From NCBI GenBank assembly GCA_044353905.1, contig JBILBA010000012.1, positions 1 through 30,783 on the forward strand: a DNA stretch of 30,783 nt. Reading direction: 5' to 3'. The notes beneath the pieces were generated by a model. That model worked only from the letters and a program-made list of their open reading frames with translations, did no database searches and was not told where the DNA came from. Both the position numbers and the translations under genes were made by a program. This document shows positions 1-7,782 of this stretch, piece after piece (the first letter of the stretch is position 1; every line of letters starts with the position of its first letter). Source of the DNA: MWH-TA3 sp044353905. Lineage in GTDB: Bacteria > Actinomycetota > Actinomycetes > Actinomycetales > Microbacteriaceae.

Positions 1-1
1 G

Positions 2-397
2 GACGAGGACGGCTGGTATTACTTCGTCGACAGAATGAAAGACATCGTTCGCCGGCGGGGAGAAAACGTGTCGTCACTCGAGGTCGAACTTGTCCTCAAC
101 AGTCACGACGATGTCATGGAATCCGCGGTCATCGGAGTTCCCTCCGAACTCACCGATGAGGACATCCTCGCGTTCGTGGTTCCCAAGCCTGGCCATGACC
201 TGAATCCCGCAGAAGTCATCGACTGGGCCCAAGAAAGACTCGCCTTTTTCAAGATTCCTCGATACGTCGAGGTGCTGGACGCGCTCCCCAAAACGCCAAC
301 GGCAAAGATCGAAAAGCACCGACTCCGTTCGGGTGACTATTCACTCGGAACTCGCGTAGACCTCGGAGTCACCCGCCCACAAGCAACGAAATCCTAG
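2..397 (+). CDS. Acyl-CoA synthetase (ANL superfamily), C-terminal fragment
   Basis: The reading frame is open from base 2, so this is the 3' end of a longer gene (about 131 residues visible). It begins with the family's A8 hinge region, DGWYYFVDRMKDIVRRRGEN, and continues into the small C-terminal subdomain. Near the end PKTPTAKIEKHRL matches the A10 region, whose lysine (in TAK) normally activates the carboxylate by adenylation; Ala replaces the usual Gly before that Lys. The RRRGEN version of A8 resembles crotonobetaine/carnitine-CoA ligase (CaiC)-like enzymes more than long-chain acyl-CoA ligases, but the substrate cannot be read from this fragment. It leads a tight same-strand cluster and probably supplies a CoA thioester to the thiolase-like enzyme downstream. 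Family assignment is firm, substrate unknown. Confidence 0.9.
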   Translation, partial: DEDGWYYFVDRMKDIVRRRGENVSSLEVELVLNSHDDVMESAVIGVPSELTDEDILAFVVPKPGHDLNPAEVIDWAQERLAFFKIPRYVEVLDALPKTPTAKIEKHRLRSGDYSLGTRVDLGVTRPQATKS

Positions 398-424
398 TAA
401 ACCGAATCATAGAAAGTAGACCCC

Positions 425-1420
425 ATGACTGATCAATCGAAGGTAGTAGCACCCGTTCCTGGAAAGCCGAGCGTCGAAACCGTTCGCGAACTTTCGAAGA
501 AGTACAGCAACTGGGGACGTTGGGGCAAGGATGACCAGCTCGGTACGCTCAACTTCCTCACGCCCGACATCGTTCGCGACGCAGCGAGTTCGATTCGGTC
601 CGGAAAACGAATCTCGATGGGACTCCCCGTCGACTCGAACGGGCCTCAGACCGGCGGTCTCGGACGTTTCAATCCGATTCACTTGATGTTCCGAGACGGC
701 GGAGACATCGTTTCGGGTCAGATTGTTGACGACTTTTACGGTGGACGCGACAGGCACATTCGCGGAACTGACGACATGATCATCATGCCTCTGCAGTCGG
801 GAACGCAGTGGGACGCCTTGGCGCACATCCTGTTTGAAGACAAAATGTACAACGGCGTCGCCGCTAACACCATCAGCAGCAAGGGCGCCCAACGAGGTGC
901 AATCACGGTTGCGCGCGATCAGATCGCGGGTCGCGGAGTGTTGCTCGACGTGGCTCGGTTCAAGTCGGTCGAGTTCCTCGAGCCGGGTTACGCCATCACA
1001 TCGCAAGACCTCACCGACTGTGCTGCCGCACAGGGTGTCACCATCAAGGAAGGCGACTTCGTCTTGATCCGCACGGGTCAAATGGGCGAACGCAAGGGCA
1101 ATTGGGGTGACTATGCGGGTGGAAGTGCTCCGGGCCTCGGTCTCGATGCGATCTCGTGGGTCTACGACTCGAACGTCGCGGGAATTGCAACGGACACGTG
1201 GGGTGCCGAAGTGCTTCCCAACGAAACCCCCGATGTTTTCCAGCCACTGCACTGTGTGTTCATTGTGGCGATGGGACTCTGGATCGGCGAAATCTTCGAC
1301 CTCGAAGAGCTCGCCGCGGATTGCGCCGAGGACGGCCAGTACGACTTCTTCTTCTGTGCACCCCCACTCGTCATCACCCAGGGCGTCGGCTCACCGGTGA
1401 ACCCGATGGCGATCAAGTAA
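425..1420 (+). CDS. Cyclase family protein (kynurenine formamidase-like fold) with altered metal-site motif
   Basis: A 331-residue protein of the cyclase family (PF04199), whose members include metal-dependent kynurenine formamidases and other amide or lactone hydrolases. The family motif HxGTHxDxPxH appears as Q124-S-G-T-Q128-W-D130-A-L-A-H134, so two of the usual metal-binding histidines are Gln while Asp130 and His134 remain. The same Q/Q form occurs in a large group of longer actinobacterial and proteobacterial homologues annotated simply as cyclase family protein, so it is a subfamily trait and not decay. FVLIRTGQMGE (about 211-221) and the GIATDTWGAEVLPNE segment (about 253-267) also fit the family. 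It starts 27 bases after the acyl-CoA synthetase and ends 13 bases before the dehydrogenase. The ATG at 425 has only a weak purine-rich upstream site. Substrate unknown. Confidence 0.85.
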   Translation: MTDQSKVVAPVPGKPSVETVRELSKKYSNWGRWGKDDQLGTLNFLTPDIVRDAASSIRSGKRISMGLPVDSNGPQTGGLGRFNPIHLMFRDGGDIVSGQIVDDFYGGRDRHIRGTDDMIIMPLQSGTQWDALAHILFEDKMYNGVAANTISSKGAQRGAITVARDQIAGRGVLLDVARFKSVEFLEPGYAITSQDLTDCAAAQGVTIKEGDFVLIRTGQMGERKGNWGDYAGGSAPGLGLDAISWVYDSNVAGIATDTWGAEVLPNETPDVFQPLHCVFIVAMGLWIGEIFDLEELAADCAEDGQYDFFFCAPPLVITQGVGSPVNPMAIK

Positions 1421-1433
1421 CGAGAGACACATC

Positions 1434-2516
1434 ATGGCAACCACGAGCTACCGCATCGCGACGATTCCAGGAGATGGAATCGGTTGCGAGGTAGTTCCCG
1501 TTGCCCAAAAACTCGTCAACGAAGTGGCACAAATACATGGGTTCACCATGGACTGGACCGAGTTGGATTGGTCCTGCGAGCGTTACTTAATCACGGGAAC
1601 GATGATGCCCGACGACGGGCTTCAGACCTTGGCCGCCCACGACGCGATCTTCCTTGGCGCCGTGGGCTGGCCGAGTGTTCCCGACCACGTCTCGCTCTGG
1701 GGGTTGCTCATCCCGATCCGACGAGAGTTTGACCTTTACATCAACCTTCGCCCCGTGACGCTCTTGCCGGGAATTGAGTCGCCGTTACGGGACCCGGTTC
1801 CACACATTGATTTCCGGATTGTCCGAGAAAACACCGAGGGTGAATACAGCGAAGTCGGCGGGCGATTTAACCGCGGCACGGTCAGGGAAGTTGCCGTTCA
1901 AGAATCAGTGTTTACCCGCGTGGGAATCGAGCGGACCGTTCGTTTCGCGGCGGAGCTCGCGTCGCAGCGTTCGAAGACTCTTATCTCGGCTACCAAGTCA
2001 AACGGAATCATTCATTCGATGACGTTCTGGGATGAGGTCGTTCAGGACGTCATGACCGACTATCCCGATGTGAGTTGGCAGTCGATGCACGTTGATGCGC
2101 TGGCCGCGCGTCTTGTCAGCCACCCCCAAACCCTTGACGTGATTGTCGCGTCGAATCTTTTCGGCGACATTTTGAGCGACATCGGTGCTGCTGTTGTCGG
2201 AAGCCTCGGTGTTGCACCATCGGCAAACATCAACCCCCAAAGCGGACCCGGACTGTTCGAACCTGTTCATGGTTCGGCCCCGGACATCGCGGGAATGGGA
2301 ATCGCGAACCCGATTGGTCAGGTGTGGTCTGCAGTGATGATGCTCGAGAACCTCGGGGAAAGCGCTGCAGCCGAGCTTCTCGCCGAGGCCATCAACCACG
2401 TGACTCGCGAAGGTCAAACGCTGACCAAAGATTTGGGAGGGCATTCCTCGACAACCGAAGTCGGCGACGCAATCTCGCAGGCAATCGCTACGTTGAGTGG
2501 GGCGGGTGTGAAATGA
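1434..2516 (+). CDS. Tartrate / D-malate dehydrogenase-type beta-decarboxylating dehydrogenase
   Basis: A 360-residue member of the isocitrate/isopropylmalate dehydrogenase family, which oxidise a 2-hydroxy acid and then beta-decarboxylate it with NAD and a divalent metal. The N-terminus has IPGDGIGCEVV (11-21). The segment FDLYINLRPVTLLPG and the RENTEGEYSEVGGR loop are diagnostic for the tartrate dehydrogenase/D-malate dehydrogenase branch (TtuC/DmlA-like), not LeuB or Icd. Metal-binding aspartates are expected in HVDALAARL and NLFGDILSD, and HGSAPDIAGMGIANP is the NAD-binding loop. The stop overlaps the next ATG in ATGA. In context it may decarboxylate a malate- or tartrate-like intermediate of the cluster's pathway. 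The assignment is good at subfamily level; the physiological substrate is inferred only. Confidence 0.9.
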   Translation: MATTSYRIATIPGDGIGCEVVPVAQKLVNEVAQIHGFTMDWTELDWSCERYLITGTMMPDDGLQTLAAHDAIFLGAVGWPSVPDHVSLWGLLIPIRREFDLYINLRPVTLLPGIESPLRDPVPHIDFRIVRENTEGEYSEVGGRFNRGTVREVAVQESVFTRVGIERTVRFAAELASQRSKTLISATKSNGIIHSMTFWDEVVQDVMTDYPDVSWQSMHVDALAARLVSHPQTLDVIVASNLFGDILSDIGAAVVGSLGVAPSANINPQSGPGLFEPVHGSAPDIAGMGIANPIGQVWSAVMMLENLGESAAAELLAEAINHVTREGQTLTKDLGGHSSTTEVGDAISQAIATLSGAGVK

Positions 2517-2923
2517 CACGACCGCAAATCCTGCCTCGCGGCGAAGAAAAAGTCTATTTCTCGGCGCTCGCCGAAGGAAACCTAACCTATGGCTTCTGCC
2601 TGGCGTGCTCGACGTCACACTTCTATCCACGAACCGTATGCCCGACCTGTCACAGTGATGACATCGAATCGCGCGTGGGTTCTGGGCGAGGGACAATCTA
2701 TTCGTTCACCACGCAGTATCGCGCGGGAAATCCGGCGCTGGAAGACCAGGTTCCGTACACGATCGTCATGGTGGATCTCGACGAGGGGTATCGAATGTTG
2801 GCGGACCTCGTTGGTTCGGAACCTGATGCCGTGAGCATCGGACTGCCCGTCGTCGCCGAGATTGAACACCCCGACAACGAGCACTCGGTCGTGCATTTCC
2901 GAGTGGAGGTGTCACATGACTGA
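2513..2923 (+). CDS. Zn-ribbon/OB-fold protein (DUF35), partner of the thiolase-like protein
   Basis: A 136-residue two-domain protein. Four cysteines, C29-x2-C32 and C43-x2-C46, form a rubredoxin-like zinc ribbon; the rest (GTIYSFTTQYRAG..., PYTIVMVDLDEG) is the OB-like half of the DUF35 family. Such proteins form stable complexes with thiolase-fold enzymes (for example ChsH2-DUF35 with Ltp2 retro-aldolase, BbsA with BbsB thiolase, archaeal thiolase/HMG-CoA synthase) and help shape the acyl-CoA site. The start at 2513 overlaps the previous stop as ATGA, and the stop lies 8 bases inside the next gene, so the two are almost certainly translated together. Upstream in-frame codons belong to the preceding gene's region and are not needed. 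Confidence 0.88.
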   Translation: MTRPQILPRGEEKVYFSALAEGNLTYGFCLACSTSHFYPRTVCPTCHSDDIESRVGSGRGTIYSFTTQYRAGNPALEDQVPYTIVMVDLDEGYRMLADLVGSEPDAVSIGLPVVAEIEHPDNEHSVVHFRVEVSHD

Positions 2924-4058
2924 TAGGTCCGTTGCAATCGTCGGTGCTGCTCAGGTCGACACGTTCAAGACCACCGACAGGTCTCCTGTTGGATTAGCCG
3001 CCGTTGCCGCGAAGCGCGCGGTCGAAGAGGCCGGTTTACAGCTGTCGGATGTCGATGCCGTGTTCACGTCGTCGTCGTACTACGCGATGCCGACACTGAC
3101 GATGGCGGAGTATCTGGGGCTCTCGCCCAACGTTGTGGACTCGACCTCCACGGGAGGGTGTTCGTTCGTCCAGCACCTCGGCCATGCGGTCGCCATGATC
3201 AACCAGGGGCTCTGCGACGTCGCACTGATTGTGTTCGGAAGCACCCAACGAACGGATGCCGGGAAACTCATCAGCATCGCCGAGCACTCGGTGTACGAAC
3301 AGCAGTACGGAGTTATTCACCCCGTTGGTGCATTCGGCATGATTGCTCATCGCCACATGAAAGAGTTTGGAACCACGAGCGAGCAGTTGGCCCAATACGC
3401 TGTCTCGGCGAGAGAGTGGGCATTGCTCAACCCAGAGGCTCCGTACCCCACGCCGCTAACGGTCGATGAGGTTTTGAGTTCGGCGATGGTCGCATCCCCG
3501 TTGCACAAACTTGATTGCTGCCTCGTCACGGATGGTGCGGGCGCAATCGTCGTCACCTCGGGAGCGCGTGCGCGATCGCTCAAGCAGAAACCCGTGTGGG
3601 TACTGGGAACCGGTGAAGCGCAAAACCACCGCAACATTTCGCAGATGCCCGATTTCACCAGTACGAAGGCGTCGGTTTCGGCCAAGCGTGCGTTCGAGCA
3701 AGCCGGGGTTGGAATCGCCGAAATTGATACGGCCCATGTGTACGACGCATTCACGATCAGCCTGCTGATTCTGATGGAGGACCTTGGTTTTTGCGCAAAG
3801 GGCGAAGGCGGGTCGTTTGTCGAGAACGGTCGGCTCGCGCCCGGTGGCGAATTGACGTTGAACCCGAACGGCGGGGGGCTCTCCTTCTCACACCCAGGAA
3901 TGTTGTCGATGTTCCTCATGATCGAGGCGGTCGCGCAACTTCGCGGCACGGCCGGCGCTCGACAACACAACGGAGCAAAACTGTCTCTTGTACACGGAAT
4001 GGGGATGACCCTGGCATCACACGCCACGGCGATTCTCGGAAACGAGGACCCATCATGA
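2916..4058 (+). CDS. Thiolase-like acyl-CoA enzyme (SCP-x / Ltp-type)
   Basis: A 380-residue thiolase-superfamily protein. The N-terminal half has the alternating pattern SVAIVGAAQV, then SDVDAVFTSS, and STGGCSF around Cys82, which is near the place of the nucleophilic cysteine. The C-terminal half has HVYDAFT and NPNGGGLSFSHPGM, the latter replacing the classical GHPxG loop. These features fit the lipid-transfer/SCP-x-type thiolases that need a DUF35 partner, here encoded just upstream with an 8-base overlap. Such pairs carry out either thiolytic cleavage of beta-ketoacyl-CoA or retro-aldol cleavage of beta-hydroxyacyl-CoA; sequence alone does not decide which. The ATG at 2916 is chosen because it gives the normal family N-terminus. 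The stop overlaps the next ATG (ATGA). Confidence 0.88.
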   Translation: MTDRSVAIVGAAQVDTFKTTDRSPVGLAAVAAKRAVEEAGLQLSDVDAVFTSSSYYAMPTLTMAEYLGLSPNVVDSTSTGGCSFVQHLGHAVAMINQGLCDVALIVFGSTQRTDAGKLISIAEHSVYEQQYGVIHPVGAFGMIAHRHMKEFGTTSEQLAQYAVSAREWALLNPEAPYPTPLTVDEVLSSAMVASPLHKLDCCLVTDGAGAIVVTSGARARSLKQKPVWVLGTGEAQNHRNISQMPDFTSTKASVSAKRAFEQAGVGIAEIDTAHVYDAFTISLLILMEDLGFCAKGEGGSFVENGRLAPGGELTLNPNGGGLSFSHPGMLSMFLMIEAVAQLRGTAGARQHNGAKLSLVHGMGMTLASHATAILGNEDPS

Positions 4059-4996
4059 TGATGCGAACAATTGGTTCACTCAGTTCGTCAGTACTGGGTA
4101 TCGGCTGCAACAACATGGGCCGCGGGCTAGACCAACGTGCGACTCAAGAAATCGTCGATGTCGCTCTCGATTGCGGAATCAATTACTTCGATACCGCGGA
4201 TAAGTACGGCGAGACACGTTCAGAGACATTCCTCGGTGAAGCCATCAAGTCCAAGCGAAGCAACGTCATCGTTGCGACCAAATTCGGTTTGGTCTTGCCC
4301 GACCAGCCAGAGAGCGGTGGTGCGTCGGCGGACTGGATTCGCCAGGCGGTTCAGGGAAGCCTCACTCGGCTCGGCACCGATTACATAGACCTGTATCAGC
4401 TGCACAGGCCGGATCCCAAGGTTCCGCTCGAGGAGACACTCGGCGCACTGAATGACCTGGTTCTCGAAGGTCTGGTCCGAGAAATCGGTGTCTCGAATGC
4501 TACGGCCGCTGAATTGCAAGAGGCACACGACGTGTCAACCGCCAACGGATTCGCGAAGTATGTGTCCGTCCAAAACGAGTACTCGATGATTCGAACGGGT
4601 TCGGAAACGGACGGCGTATTCGATTTCTGTGAGGCGACGGGAACGGCGTTTGTGCCCTACTACCCACTGGCGAGCGGTTTGCTCACGGGAAAGTACCAGC
4701 ACGGTAAAGCGGACCCGGAAGACACCAGGCTCGCGACCATCAAGCTCTATCAAGACTGGTTCAGCGACGACGACAAAAACCTCGCGAAGGACATCGTGTC
4801 TGCTCTCATCGCTGAGGGCTATGACCCACTGGTTGCGGCAATTCAGTGGATTCTTCGCCAATCCTCGGTTTCGTGCGTCATCACGGGCGCTTCTCGCTCG
4901 CAACAGGTAGTGGATAACACCCGAGCAGCAGATGCCGTGTTATCCACCGAAGACTTAGTGGCAATCTCCGCGATCGTTGCAGAGGTTCGCACCTAG
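4055..4996 (+). CDS. Aldo/keto reductase
   Basis: A 313-residue NADPH-dependent aldo/keto reductase (TIM barrel). The catalytic tetrad is visible: Asp46 and Tyr51 in FDTADKYGE, Lys76 in VATKFG, and His117 in LYQLHRPD. VREIGVSNATAAEL and the C-terminal CVITGASRSQQV (cofactor phosphate-binding region) fit the large multi-specificity AKR groups. Three ATG codons in a row (4055, 4058, 4061) are possible starts; 4055 overlaps the upstream stop as ATGA and is used here. It probably reduces, or in reverse oxidises, an aldehyde or ketone intermediate of the cluster. It is the last gene of the first tightly coupled block; an 86-base gap follows. Confidence 0.92.
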   Translation: MMMRTIGSLSSSVLGIGCNNMGRGLDQRATQEIVDVALDCGINYFDTADKYGETRSETFLGEAIKSKRSNVIVATKFGLVLPDQPESGGASADWIRQAVQGSLTRLGTDYIDLYQLHRPDPKVPLEETLGALNDLVLEGLVREIGVSNATAAELQEAHDVSTANGFAKYVSVQNEYSMIRTGSETDGVFDFCEATGTAFVPYYPLASGLLTGKYQHGKADPEDTRLATIKLYQDWFSDDDKNLAKDIVSALIAEGYDPLVAAIQWILRQSSVSCVITGASRSQQVVDNTRAADAVLSTEDLVAISAIVAEVRT

Positions 4997-5006
4997 GGGG
5001 CTCACA

Positions 5007-5023
5007 ATCTCGCTTTGCGAGAT
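5007..5023 (+). other. Intergenic hairpin between enzyme block and transporter block
   Basis: A perfect 7-bp inverted repeat (ATCTCGC, loop TTT, GCGAGAT) lies 11 bases after the aldo/keto reductase stop. No U-run follows, so it does not look like a complete intrinsic terminator; it could stabilise the 3' end of an upstream transcript or act as a partial terminator or processing site. The rest of the 86-base gap (4997-5082) has no clear -10/-35 pair, but it is A-rich and ends in a strong ribosome binding site. Confidence 0.5.
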
Positions 5024-5069
5024 ATCGGGCTCGGTATGAAAAGGTACAGAAAGAAAACTAAAAACCATC

Positions 5070-5078
5070 AAAGGAGAA
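5070..5078 (+). promoter_or_regulatory. Strong ribosome binding site of the substrate-binding protein
   Basis: AAAGGAGAA lies a few bases before the ATG at 5083. It is the best Shine-Dalgarno match in the first 10 kb, whereas the neighbouring cluster genes rely on overlapping stop/start codons. This fits the need for substrate-binding protein in excess over the membrane components. Confidence 0.7.
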
Positions 5079-5082
5079 ACAA

Positions 5083-6150
5083 ATGAACAAAACGAGACGG
5101 CTTGGCTCAATGGCGATTTTGGCCGTTGGCGCCTTTGCTCTTTCTGCGTGTGCTCCAGCCGCCCCTACCGAAAAGGTTTCAATCGTTATGGGCATGGCAT
5201 CCGGCGACACGTTCACTGCTGAATGGTGGGGCTGGCTTGCAGCGTCTGAACTCGGCTACTACGACGAATTGGGACTCGATGTCACGTTCGAAGCAGTTGG
5301 CGGTAGTGGCGACGTTGTCGAACAGCTCGTTGCTGGCAACATCGATGCGGGTAACCCGTCGATGCCCGCTGTTGGTGAAGGAATCGTTGTCGGTCTTGAC
5401 CTCGTCAACGTCTACACCTACTCGACCGGTGCGATCTTCGGTATCTTCGCCCCGGAGTCCTCAGGTATCACGAGCATCGCTGGTCTTGCTGGTAAGAAGA
5501 TCGGCATCTCGGAAGCTGGTGGAGGCGAGGTTTCATTCCTTGAGGCATCACTCATCAATGAAGGAATCGACCCCATCACTGGCGCTACCCTGATCCCAAT
5601 CGGTGACGGTGGACCAGAGACTTTTGCTGCAATTGAAGGGCAAAAAGTCGACGCCTACTCAACCGCATACAACGACATCTTCGCTTTGCAGACTCAGGGC
5701 TTGAACCTGGTTGACCTGACTCCTGCAGAATTCTCGACCTTCCCCGCACGTGGAATCATCACGACGAGCGCCAAGATCGAAGAAAAGGGTGACGCATGGG
5801 GTCTCTTTGCGAAGGGAACCGCCATGGGAACGCACTTCTGCCTCCAAAACAATGAAGCATGTATTGGAATGTTGAAGGAAGCAATCCCGGCCGCGTTCGA
5901 AGAAAACATGGATGGCATCTCGCAGGGTGGATTGCGCTTCGCGCTGTCACTCACCCAGGTGCCGCCCGCGGATTCAGCGGCTTATGGTGCACACAACGAG
6001 GCTGGAACCACCGCGTTCTTGGCTCTCATCGCATCGACAATTGAGAACGCTCAAGACGTCGACCTCTCGGTGTTCCTGAACACCGATTACCTCAGTGTTG
6101 CCAATGACTTCGACCGTGCTCGGGTTGAATCAGACGCAGCGAACTACTAA
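5083..6150 (+). CDS. ABC transporter substrate-binding lipoprotein (NMT1/SsuA/TauA-like)
   Basis: A 355-residue periplasmic-binding-protein-type lipoprotein. Residues 1-23 are a lipoprotein signal: positive MNKTRR, a hydrophobic core, and the lipobox LSAC with lipidated Cys23. The mature part has the two-lobe pattern of the NMT1/THI5-like group: ASELGYYDELGLDVTFEAVG, a GNIDAG segment, then a GLAGKKIGI hinge near residue 140. Family members bind sulfonates, nitrate, taurine, thiamine precursors, aromatic acids and others, so the ligand is open. It is followed by ATPase and permease genes and linked with catabolic enzymes, which suggests it captures the substrate of this cluster. Its codons look richer in GGT/GCT than its neighbours, as expected of a highly expressed protein. 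Confidence 0.92.
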   Translation: MNKTRRLGSMAILAVGAFALSACAPAAPTEKVSIVMGMASGDTFTAEWWGWLAASELGYYDELGLDVTFEAVGGSGDVVEQLVAGNIDAGNPSMPAVGEGIVVGLDLVNVYTYSTGAIFGIFAPESSGITSIAGLAGKKIGISEAGGGEVSFLEASLINEGIDPITGATLIPIGDGGPETFAAIEGQKVDAYSTAYNDIFALQTQGLNLVDLTPAEFSTFPARGIITTSAKIEEKGDAWGLFAKGTAMGTHFCLQNNEACIGMLKEAIPAAFEENMDGISQGGLRFALSLTQVPPADSAAYGAHNEAGTTAFLALIASTIENAQDVDLSVFLNTDYLSVANDFDRARVESDAANY

Positions 6151-6175
6151 CTAGTACAAACGAAAGGCCACTGAC

Positions 6176-6952
6176 ATGCGCGCAAACAACGATTCCAATG
6201 TATTGGTGCGATTAGAGGGTGTCTCTAAGAAGTACCAGTCGGGTAGCAATGAAATCGTTGCGCTCAGTGGCCTTGACCTTGAGGCCCGGGAGGGGGAGTT
6301 TCTCTCCCTCCTGGGTCCCAGTGGTTGCGGTAAGTCAACCGCCCTCAACATCATGGGTGGTTTGCTGACAGCGTCCGAGGGAAAAATCACGATCGCCGGC
6401 GAAGAGATGACAAAGCCACGTCGAGACATCGGAATGATGTTCCAGCAAGCGGTCATGTTCCCGTGGAGGACCACGATTGAAAACGTTCTTCTGCCGATCG
6501 AAGTCTTTGGCTTGAACAAAAAGGACTATGTTGCGAAAGCCGAAGAACTTTTAGAGATGGTTGGCATGACGGAATTCGCCAATTCTTATCCGTGGCAATT
6601 GTCGGGTGGAATGCAGCAGCGTGCTGCGCTCTGCCGCGTGCTCATTCACCACCCCAAACTTCTACTTCTCGATGAGCCCTTCGGTGCTCTCGATGAATTC
6701 ACCCGCGAGACAATGAACCAAGAACTCCTGAGGCTTCAAAGCCACTCGGGATCGACCGCGGTGTTGGTCACGCACAACATCAGCGAAGCGGTGTTCATGT
6801 CGGATCGAATTGCCGTGATGACTGCACGACCGGGTCGCCTGATCGGGGTCATCGATGTTCCGTTTGAGCGGCCTCGTAAGCCCGAACTCTATGGTCGCCC
6901 AGAGTTCACCAAGCTCGTGGTCCAGGCCCGCGAAATGCTAGGCCTGGCATGA
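6176..6952 (+). CDS. ABC transporter ATP-binding protein (SsuB/TauB-like)
   Basis: A 258-residue cytoplasmic ATPase that powers the importer. Walker A is GPSGCGKST at 47-55, the Q-loop glutamine lies in MMFQQAVMFPWRT, the signature LSGGMQQR is at 142-149, Walker B LLLLDEP at 162-168, and the switch histidine is in VLVTHNISEA. The PWRT segment after the Q-loop is typical for the nitrate/sulfonate/taurine branch. It starts 25 bases after the binding-protein gene, and its stop overlaps the first permease start as ATGA. Confidence 0.95.
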   Translation: MRANNDSNVLVRLEGVSKKYQSGSNEIVALSGLDLEAREGEFLSLLGPSGCGKSTALNIMGGLLTASEGKITIAGEEMTKPRRDIGMMFQQAVMFPWRTTIENVLLPIEVFGLNKKDYVAKAEELLEMVGMTEFANSYPWQLSGGMQQRAALCRVLIHHPKLLLLDEPFGALDEFTRETMNQELLRLQSHSGSTAVLVTHNISEAVFMSDRIAVMTARPGRLIGVIDVPFERPRKPELYGRPEFTKLVVQAREMLGLA

Positions 6953-7782
6953 CCTCCACCGCTGCCGATGTTCGGTCTCGCGGCAAAGAACTCAGACGGC
7001 AAAGCCAGGCCACGACGCAATCACTGATTGTCGGTGGAATCACGCTTGTTGTTTTCCTGGCTCTCTGGGAGCTGCTTCCGACATTCGGCATACTCAATCG
7101 CGTGCTCATCCCGACGGTCTCGGACACAGTGTGGGGACTCCAGCAACTCATCACCGGTGGCTATTGGTGGGAGGACTTGGCCAGCACTCTGTCGTCCGTG
7201 TTGATTGCCTGGACGATCGGTGTGGCCTTCGGAATCACCATGGGCATTGTGCTCGGGACTTCTCCGTTTGTCCGCACGGCCATCACCCCCTATGCAATCG
7301 CCCTTCAGGCGCTTCCGAAAATCGTGCTTGCTCCCGTCTTGATCGGCGCGCTGGGCTTCGGACCTGAAAGCAAGATCGCCATCGCGGTCGCTATTTGCTT
7401 TTTCCCGGTTTGGATCAACACGATGGTCGGACTTTCACTTCCCAGTGCAGCGGAATTTACATTCATGCGGTCGCTCAATGCAACGCGCGTGCAGTTGTTC
7501 CGGAAGTTGCAAATGCCGTCAGCCGTCCCGATCGTCCTAGTGGGCATGAAGCACGCGATGTTGCTCTCGTTCACCGGCGTCTTGGTGGCAGAGATTTTGT
7601 CGTCGGCGTCAAATGGACTCGGCAAACTGGTCAAGGAATTCTCTATCCAGTTGAACATGCCGCTGACGCTGGCCGTCATCACCGTGGTTCTGACGATTGC
7701 GGTGTCATTGGTGTCGATCATGGACGTGCTTGAGAGAAAAGCGGTCTTCTGGTCCGAGAGCGAGCGAGGCAAAAAGTCATGA
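6949..7782 (+). CDS. ABC transporter permease (SsuC/TauC-like), first subunit
   Basis: A 277-residue inner-membrane permease with a charged N-terminal tail, a first membrane segment at about 26-45 (LIVGGITLVVFLALWELLP) and about five more. The cytoplasmic EAA-like loop, SLNATRVQLFRKLQMPSAVP, couples to the ATPase. Start overlaps the ATPase stop and stop overlaps the second permease start, both as ATGA, so the three are made in fixed ratio. Its paralogue follows directly, so the channel is probably a heterodimer, which differs from the single permease gene of classical ssu and tau operons. Confidence 0.93.
   Translation: MTSTAADVRSRGKELRRQSQATTQSLIVGGITLVVFLALWELLPTFGILNRVLIPTVSDTVWGLQQLITGGYWWEDLASTLSSVLIAWTIGVAFGITMGIVLGTSPFVRTAITPYAIALQALPKIVLAPVLIGALGFGPESKIAIAVAICFFPVWINTMVGLSLPSAAEFTFMRSLNATRVQLFRKLQMPSAVPIVLVGMKHAMLLSFTGVLVAEILSSASNGLGKLVKEFSIQLNMPLTLAVITVVLTIAVSLVSIMDVLERKAVFWSESERGKKS

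Noticed and set aside
407..1252. 281-codon minus-strand frame opposite the cyclase gene
   Set aside because: Shadow of the cyclase coding strand; no motif, no promoter and direction opposite to a tightly coupled operon.
5007..5023. Intrinsic terminator between aldo/keto reductase and binding-protein genes
   Set aside because: The hairpin is real but has no following U-run, so I list it as a hairpin of unknown role instead.
5024..5082. Thiamine-pyrophosphate riboswitch before the NMT1-type binding protein
   Set aside because: The family can import thiamine precursors, so I looked, but the gap is too short and no CTGAGA-type conserved core is present.
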